From NCBI GenBank assembly GCA_001600875.1, contig BCLD01000008.1:743123-807122 (forward strand): 64,000 bases of DNA, written 5' to 3'. Source of the stretch: Solicoccozyma terricola. Its lineage: Eukaryota; Basidiomycota; Tremellomycetes; Filobasidiales; Piskurozymaceae. Below, piece after piece: positions 60,242-64,000 of this stretch. The translations under genes and the position numbers were made by a program. The notes beneath the pieces were generated by a model. The model did not search any database. It was not told the origin of the DNA and was given only the letters and a program-made list of their open reading frames with translations. Numbering within the stretch: position 1 is the first letter of the stretch; every line of letters starts with the position of its first letter.

Positions 60242-62388
60242 TTACTCTGCCCATTCAACCAACCAATCCTCCCAATTCTCCCAATCACCAACGACTTCAT
60301 CCTCTCCATTATGATCATGATGATGACAATGCTTGTGAGGAGGTCTTAACACCTTTGGAAGCACGTGCATGACACCATTCAGAGCTGGGACGTCGATTGA
60401 GAGAACGGGAATAGAGTTGACGGTTACAGTCGTTTTCACTGCTCCTACTGAAAAAGAGGAGAGAGTTATCAGCTTTGGGAGGTCATATCATGCGCCTTCC
60501 CTCTCGATGGGAAGACACCACCACCACCACCGCCACCACCACCAACCCTCACCTGGAATAGGTAAAACTCGAGTCTTATCAACCACAATCTTCAAATTCG
60601 CTTTCTCCAATAACGTCGGGAGTTCAAGTTCGACATGGAAAGAAGGATCATCATTTTCCCCATGATGATGATGGTTTTGACCATGATGTTTATGATGTTT
60701 ATGTCCCTTTCCAACCTCATGAACATTTTCACTGAACACCACATGTTTCGGCAATACATGATAAGCGAGGATTTTTTGAAGTGCTCTTTCTCCGAATGGG
60801 GAGAAAAGGAACATGAGGAGTTTGTCGGGGAGTAAAGCGAATGCTTCGTTGGTTGGAGCGAAGAGAGTCAATGCAGGGGAGCCCTTGAATACAGCTGAAT
60901 GGTGGTTGGTAAGTCATAAAGTCAGGCCGAATCTGGTTGAAAAAAAATATAAAAAATCGAGAGCATACGTTTATGTTTCTCTTTTGTCTTTTCATAATCC
61001 AATACCCACTCCACAGCACTCTGCGCTCCGATCTTCTGCAATGCAGAAGTCAAGATTGAGAATCGTTTGGGGAAGAGGAAAGCTTCATCGAGGAGCGAAG
61101 GAGGAGGTATGAGTGGATGAGATAGGGAATGTAGGTATCCGTTGGCAGCGGTAGTAGATGATAGGATTTTGGCGTAAAAGTTGATTTCGAGGGCTGATTA
61201 TGGGCCAACAGGAAGAAACCGGGGGGGGGGGGGTTTAGTTGGGATTACGAAATGGGGAAATAGGGGGGGACTTACAAGGTGGAACCAACTTCTTCTCCAC
61301 ATGAATCCTTAATGGTTCTCCATCATTAGCTCCAAACTTTGGTTTGAGGACCGTTCTGATACCCGCGTCCAATCAAAATTATCAGCTAAATGTCTGTACC
61401 ATACTACTGGGAGGGGACGAAATTCCAAACTCACGCAAGACTGCTGTTACTTGCTACATCGATCGCACTCAATGCTTCGGGTAGACCATGATACATCAAC
61501 ACTGAACGAAGGATGAATTGGAAGATCTTGCGACGGCGTTTCTTCTTGTCGTCATCGTCGCCATCGTCGTCGTCATGACCTTTACCCAGAAAGACATGAT
61601 GTAATGGTGCCAAGGTGAGCAGCAGAAAGGTTCTCACGTAGAAAAGGAATGTACGGAGGACGCACCGATGAGTGAGTTGCCGTATCGGTTGTGCACTGTC
61701 AATAGGTTGGCAACAGATGGCTCTGCAACAAGCTAGAGAATTCCACACGGTGTTGTTGTCAGCTTTAGACAGTAGACCTCGTGACGATCGAAGCCCTGGA
61801 AATGATGTAAGGAAACCTACAACTTCAAACAGAGGTTCATCGTCGTCGTCATCGTGATGGTGATGGTGACGGTGACGATCCGGAAGTCCCGAGTTCTCTG
61901 TCCAAGCCGATTAATCATCAATTGACGACATCTTTCCCACACAAAACCGTGGATTACCCACCCGGCGCGAAGAAAGTGATACTCTCTTTCTTATCATCCA
62001 ACACCTTCTTTGCGTGCCCTGTTTCCTCCAGATCCAAAAGCTTCACGATCTTTGAGAATTTGTCGGGTTGTTCAAGGAGGTGGGCGTAGATGGATTTATC
62101 GTCTTGCGGGTCATCGATCGGTGCGACGGAAATATAAGGGATGAGATAGGATAGTTCATCCAGAAGGGAGATTGAGGGGACTGTCAACAGGTCTGTGATC
62201 TTCGTCACCCAACCTTGTTCTTTCACACTGTCAACGCTTGATCCGTCGAATTGACCGGTTTGGATACTCTGCCATTCCTGCACGCTCAAGGCAGGAATGT
62301 CATCGCCGTTGTGTGCATGGCGCCAAGAAGGAAGCGCCGTCGTGTGTGCCACCGCCGCGATGGCGAAGATGGTAGTTGTCAGTCTCAT
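60242..62388 (-). CDS. Secreted fasciclin-domain (FAS1) protein with histidine-rich tracts
   Basis: Multi-exon gene from ATG 62388 to stop at 60242. A clear signal peptide (MRLTTTIFAIAAVAHTTA) is followed by LPSWRH. Two FAS1-like units are visible. The first includes KFSKIVKLLDLEE and ITFFAPG. The second includes ALTLFAPTNEAFALLPDKLLM, LQKILAYHVLPKHVVFSENV, KTRVLPIP, and TTVTVNSIPVLSIDVPALNGVMHVLPKVL, the H2 box of the domain. His/Asp-rich tracts interrupt it: RHRHHHHHDDDDDE, a GKGHDDDDGDDDDKKKRRRK stretch, HKHHKHHGQNHHHHGEND and HKHCHHHDHNGED. FAS1 proteins act in adhesion at the cell wall. I see no C-terminal GPI signal. The His tracts could bind metals. Middle exon joins (about 61250-61900) are less certain. 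Confidence 0.85.
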
Positions 62389-63430
62389 AATGAATAGTCG
62401 ATGGGAACTGGGGAGGAAGCAAGGTTACAACACATCAGAGGACTATATACTGCTCGATGGCCGAGGAAGCAGGGGATGACCAAGTGTTGGTCCACTGTGG
62501 GATCAAGGAGCGGTAGCATCGAGTACGATCAGGTGATGCTGAACGAATGACGGGCATGACGACAAACCGTCGGACGAAAACACGGTGACTAACCCGACGA
62601 TCACGTGGCGGAGAACGTGCTTGGGGAGCTTCACCTCGCAACCGATGTTTCCTAGACATACCATCCGATGGATTAGGGGAAGAGCTGAAGTTCAAGGAGG
62701 TCTTTGACCATGTCAAGGTGCCGAGGATTGGCAAACTGCCAATTTTTTTTGTCATCCCGACTAAATCTTTTCCCACCCCTAGACGCTAGAGCACATCAAC
62801 CTTGACAAGTGGGTGAGGAAAACAATAAACACCCATTCCTCAGGTGGATCAAGAGTTCTTATACTATAGACCCGTCCTCGTAACAACATTCCTCCTCTTT
62901 TCTCATCCAACGGTTTGAATTACTGTATAACTCCTCTCAGCTTATCCCTCTCTAAGATACTTCTCGTGTTACGATGAATCACGCCAAGGATGGGCCTCTT
63001 TCTGCTACAACTTGTCAAGGAGTTCTTAAGCGGGCATGTCCTTGCTTCGCTTAAGCAGGAGACATCGAATCCAGGGTTTGCAGTCTGCTCTCTACTTCCC
63101 AGGGTACCGTTGTTGTCGCCACTGATGACCGTCGTCGCCTCGTGATCCGCGGTTCAGCATTCCCGCGGGACCAAATGTTCGGCACAAACTGGTCAGGCGG
63201 CCAGTCAAATAATGTATACCTCACTCGATATCATCCTATCTTGCATAGCATTTCTCATAACACATCCTTCCAATGCTTAGATGACGAGTCTCACAGCTTG
63301 AGCACACATCCATCAGGTCGAAAACGATAATTCCACCACGAACTTGACGCCACATTAGCGGCGTTTTCTGCAACCGAGTAAAGAAGGTGGTCCGATTCTT
63401 CGGAGGGAGTCGTCACCAGGTGTTATCTAC
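62389..63430. other. Intergenic divergent region
   Basis: Between the fasciclin gene (minus) and the membrane-protein gene (plus). CACGTG at 62602-62607. Short open frames on both strands lack any recognisable content. Confidence 0.45.
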
Positions 63431-64000
63431 ATGTCTTCTACAACCACTTCCTCGAACCCGGGACTCTTTGGCACAGGGATAGCAACGTCATCGTTTGATC
63501 TCTTCCCGACTGCCAATGCAACATCCACGAGCACCTCAAGCGGTAGTACTGGGGTTAGCGGTAGCCTGTAAGTTGCGCTGTACATGTGCACACATGGCGA
63601 CAAGGTATTCAGCTGACCAAGAGCATGCCTCGAATACTCCTAGTTACCTTTTCACTTTTCTGACTACATTCATACTACTACTGGTCATATCTCTCACGCT
63701 TTTCCTTCGAGCGCTCATCTTACGACGCCGATACCGTCAATCCATCGAAGCTTCGATCCTACGTAATGGTGGGCAGATGCCGCCCGGTGGTTTCGCGGAG
63801 ATGTGGAGGACTGGAATGATATGGGAGGAATTGGAGAGGACACCGGGAGGCTTAGGTGGGAGTAGGAGGAGGGAGAGGAAGGATTATGGTCCTGTTCCGG
63901 TTTTATGGGAAGCGGAGTTGAAGCAGAAGGAAGGACCGGAAGGAGAGGAGCGATGGTTGGAGGATATGCAGGTGAATTCAAATGATCACCCCCATGTTAA
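63431..64000 (+). CDS. Single-pass membrane protein, N-terminal part (continues beyond window)
   Basis: Exon 1 (63431-63567) encodes a Ser/Thr/Gly-rich start (MSSTTTSSNPGLFGTGI...). After a 76-nt intron, exon 2 (from 63644) opens with a long hydrophobic helix, LFTFLTTFILLLVISLTLFL, then RALILRRRYRQSIEASILRNG, a strong positive-inside signal. The rest is charged and Gly-rich (FAEMWRTGMIWEELERTPGG). It may splice at GTGAAT after 63971 or read on; both stay open to the window edge. The Ser/Thr-rich N-terminus outside and a cytosolic C-terminus are inferred. I do not recognise the family. Confidence 0.6.

Overview
The window reads as nuclear DNA of a basidiomycete fungus, most likely a Tremellomycete (Cryptococcus/Kwoniella relatives). 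The grounds are dense genes on both strands, many short introns (about 46-100 nt) with GTGAGT/GTAAGT-type donors and YAG acceptors, and protein-level resemblance to fungal families. The genus is an inference. I see no operons, phage, insertion sequences, CRISPR arrays or convincing tRNA genes.

Layout. 1-8.6 kb: 3' part of a polyubiquitin gene, a Pyridox_oxase_2-type flavoprotein, a weak minus-strand candidate, an Mo25/Hym1 scaffold and an FAD amine-oxidase-like protein. 8.6-20.3 kb: a PABPN1/Pab2-like RNA-binding protein diverging from the ribosome-assembly factor Mak21/Noc1, a GH15 glucoamylase, and a very large ferric reductase. 20.3-24.1 kb: mostly non-coding, with a TTTTC microsatellite, an assembly gap that truncates a TMEM14-family gene, and a cluster of small hairpins. 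24.1-31.4 kb: an RNF10/Mag2 RING protein, a ZNF207/BuGZ-like zinc-finger protein and arginyl-tRNA synthetase. 31.8-41.9 kb, all on the minus strand: GINS subunit Psf3, a second ferric reductase, gankyrin/Nas6, an Msc7-type aldehyde dehydrogenase and Met8 siroheme synthase. 42.2-53.9 kb: calnexin, an MFS permease, a 2OG-Fe(II) oxygenase, an unknown protein and an NAD(P)-binding protein. 54.3-64 kb: a PX-like/AGC kinase, a histidine-rich fasciclin-domain secreted protein, and the start of a single-pass membrane protein.

Most genes are unrelated housekeeping functions: protein turnover (ubiquitin, RING protein, Nas6), translation (ArgRS, Mak21, Pab2), replication (Psf3) and ER folding (calnexin). 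There is also an iron/redox flavour: two ferric reductases, Met8 (an iron chelatase) and an Fe(II) oxygenase. These are not arranged as a co-regulated cluster.

The most interesting signals lie outside the coding calls. Three exact copies of TGACGTGGCG, plus a TGACGTGT, sit in the Met8/calnexin divergent promoter and resemble an unfolded-protein-response element. A repeat array fills an unusually long calnexin intron and shares its core motif with a hairpin cluster near 23.8 kb. The ArgRS gene has an AUG-less upstream frame that looks like a mitochondrial presequence. Polyubiquitin introns recur at the same codon in most units. Where I list exons, I placed them by reading frame, splice signals and family resemblance; no alignment or search was run.
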